From: JAQGLW01 sp035995725 | Lineage (GTDB): Bacteria; Pseudomonadota; Gammaproteobacteria; Burkholderiales; Burkholderiaceae_D | Length of the DNA: 24,835 nt | Assembly: GCA_035995725.1 (NCBI GenBank) | Contig: DASYKE010000146.1 | Coordinates: 1-24,835, forward strand | Direction of reading: 5' to 3' | Shown here: positions 23,917-24,835 of the stretch, in pieces | How positions within the stretch are numbered: position 1 is the stretch's first letter | Layout: each line of letters begins with the position of its first letter | Position numbers and translations under genes: made by a program | The notes under the pieces: model-generated | Database searches by the model: none | Told to the model about the DNA's origin: nothing | Seen by the model: the letters and a program-made list of their open reading frames with translations, nothing else

Positions 23917-24360
23917 ATGGAATGCACCGTGCGCTGGACTGGACTGTCCGGCATGACTTTTTTGGCGGAAACAGGCTCCGGTCATGTGGTCGCAATGGAT
24001 GGCGCACCCGAAGGCGGGGGGCGCAATCTGGCACCGCGTCCGATGGAGGTGGTACTGGCGGGCACAGGCGGGTGCACTGCCTATGACGTCGTATTAATCC
24101 TGCGCAAAAGCGGCCAGGATATTCGCGGCTGCGACGTCACTCTCAAGTCCGAACGCGCCGAAAAAGACCCCAAGGTATTTACCAAGATTCATTTTCACTT
24201 CATCGTGCGCGGCCGCGATTTGAAACAAAATCTGGTGGAGCGCGCAATCAAACTCTCGCACGAGAAATACTGCTCGGCTTCCATCATGCTGGAAAAGACC
24301 GCCGAATTAACCCATTCTTTCGAGATTGTGGATGACGTTCTGCAGGGGCCCGGCACGTAG
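23917..24360 (+). CDS. OsmC/Ohr family protein (YhfA-like)
   Basis: 147-residue cytosolic protein of the OsmC superfamily, thiol-dependent peroxidases acting on organic hydroperoxides. Two conserved cysteines are visible: C53 in AGTGGCTAYDVV and C119 in HEKYCSASIML. The opening MECTVRWTGLSGMTFLAETG and RNLAPRPMEVVL place it nearer the YhfA/OsmC-like group than classical Ohr. SD GAGGAAAG precedes the ATG by a few bases. It is convergent with coq7, a hydroxylase in quinone synthesis. Peroxidase activity is inferred from the family. Confidence 0.9.
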   Translation: MECTVRWTGLSGMTFLAETGSGHVVAMDGAPEGGGRNLAPRPMEVVLAGTGGCTAYDVVLILRKSGQDIRGCDVTLKSERAEKDPKVFTKIHFHFIVRGRDLKQNLVERAIKLSHEKYCSASIMLEKTAELTHSFEIVDDVLQGPGT

Positions 24361-24434
24361 CCCTGGCAACCCTCCGCTCGGCCTCCGGCTGCTTCGGAAG
24401 TCCGACGGTCGTCTTTGACCGGGCGCCGGAAATC

Positions 24435-24455
24435 GCGTGCCAAGCACGCCGTTTT
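24435..24455 (+). terminator. Probable terminator after the OsmC-family gene
   Basis: GCGTGC (24435-24440), loop CAA, GCACGC (24444-24449), then CGTTTT. Compact G+C-rich stem with only four Ts, so of moderate strength. It lies between the convergent OsmC-family and coq7 genes. Confidence 0.5.
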
Positions 24456-24460
24456 GAAGC

Positions 24461-24835
24461 CTACAGATAATAAGCTGTGGTCGTCATGATTTTCGCCATC
24501 GCCTGCATCGCTTTGCGCACCGGCACCGGCATGTCGGCCGCACCCATTGACTGCGCCGCCGCGCCATGCGCGATTTCATCGGCGCGCATCTGCCTGACGA
24601 TTGCCCTCGATTTTTCATCCTGCAACGGCAAGCTTTGCAGATGACTGTCCAGATGCGCCTCGACCTGGCGCTCTGTTTCAACCACGAAACCCAAACTGGG
24701 CGCGTCGCCCAATCGCGCCGCCGCTGCACCAAGCGCATATGCGCCGGCGTACCACAACGGATTCAAGACGCTGGGCCGCGAACCCAGCTCCTGCAGACGC
24801 TGCGCAGTCCATGCCAGGTGATCCGCTTCGTCATG
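24461..24835 (-). CDS. coq7: 2-nonaprenyl-3-methyl-6-methoxy-1,4-benzoquinol hydroxylase Coq7, C-terminal part (cut by window edge)
   Basis: Di-iron, membrane-associated monooxygenase that performs the last ring hydroxylation of ubiquinone synthesis. About 124 C-terminal residues are present and the frame is open to the window edge, so the start lies outside. Ferritin-like iron-ligand motifs are visible: DEADH at the very edge, FVVETERQVEAH, and DEIAHG. The protein ends MAKIMTTTAYYL, the conserved Coq7 C-terminus. An internal TTG is not the start. It is convergent with the OsmC-family gene. Confidence 0.94.
   Translation of the reverse strand, partial: HDEADHLAWTAQRLQELGSRPSVLNPLWYAGAYALGAAAARLGDAPSLGFVVETERQVEAHLDSHLQSLPLQDEKSRAIVRQMRADEIAHGAAAQSMGAADMPVPVRKAMQAMAKIMTTTAYYL

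Noticed and set aside
23456..24034. 192-codon open frame on the minus strand across the 23.6-23.9 kb block
   Set aside because: It overlaps the OsmC-family gene start, crosses the AT-rich stretch and the hairpin block, and has no domain or sensible composition. It looks like an open frame through a non-coding repeat.

Overview
The window looks like chromosomal core sequence of a betaproteobacterium in Burkholderiales, most likely Oxalobacteraceae (Herminiimonas-like). The reasons are moderate G+C, the dusB-fis-purH-ruvC-ruvA-ruvB gene order, Coq7-type ubiquinone hydroxylase, rplM-rpsI next to argC and erpA, and protein sequences close to that group as I remember them. The genus is an inference; no 16S or other rRNA is present. 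I see no tRNA, CRISPR array, transposase, integrase or phage gene.

Layout. (1) 1-1080: the 5' end of thiC on the minus strand, with a well-preserved TPP riboswitch and a hairpin that could hide its ribosome-binding site. It is divergent from valS (1081-3927), with two perfect TATAAT boxes back to back. (2) 3956-6019: a secreted DUF2147 protein, then an orphan hydratase of the 2-keto-4-pentenoate hydratase type and a YaiI/DUF188 protein. (3) 6074-11905: on the minus strand, dusB-fis, a terminator, then purH-ruvC-ruvA-ruvB. A small membrane protein with a zinc-protease-like HELAH motif sits on the opposite strand between ruvC and ruvA. (4) 11979-16443: minus-strand genes for a GAF protein with a degenerate GGDEF domain, a histidine phosphatase, a PEBP/YbhB protein, Dtd and TyrS. 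(5) 16584-19187: an M23 cell-wall peptidase and anmK on the plus strand, a natural pair for peptidoglycan remodelling and recycling. They end at a bidirectional terminator shared with (6) 19254-22905: on the minus strand, rplM-rpsI, terminator, argC, a membrane coiled-coil protein, bactofilin and erpA. (7) 22906-23916: about 1 kb without a conventional gene, holding the rplM promoter and leader, a candidate small RNA, an AT-rich stretch with a palindrome, and a hairpin-rich block that looks like a dispersed repeat. (8) 23917-24835: an OsmC-family gene (+) convergent with the 3' part of coq7 (-).

Most of the window is ordinary housekeeping: tRNA charging and proofreading, Holliday junction resolution, purine synthesis, Fe-S assembly, arginine synthesis and ribosomal proteins. 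The least ordinary part is the gap at 23230-23340. There a minus-strand transcription unit has a perfect -10 box, two CU-rich anti-Shine-Dalgarno tracts (one in a predicted loop) and a strong U8 terminator. The same unit can be read as a 24-codon leaderless ORF. Other points of interest are the gene inserted inside the ruv cluster, an extra stretch of about 20 residues in PurH, a perfect 15-bp inverted repeat in the SD-less purH leader, and the catalytically broken GGDEF domain.
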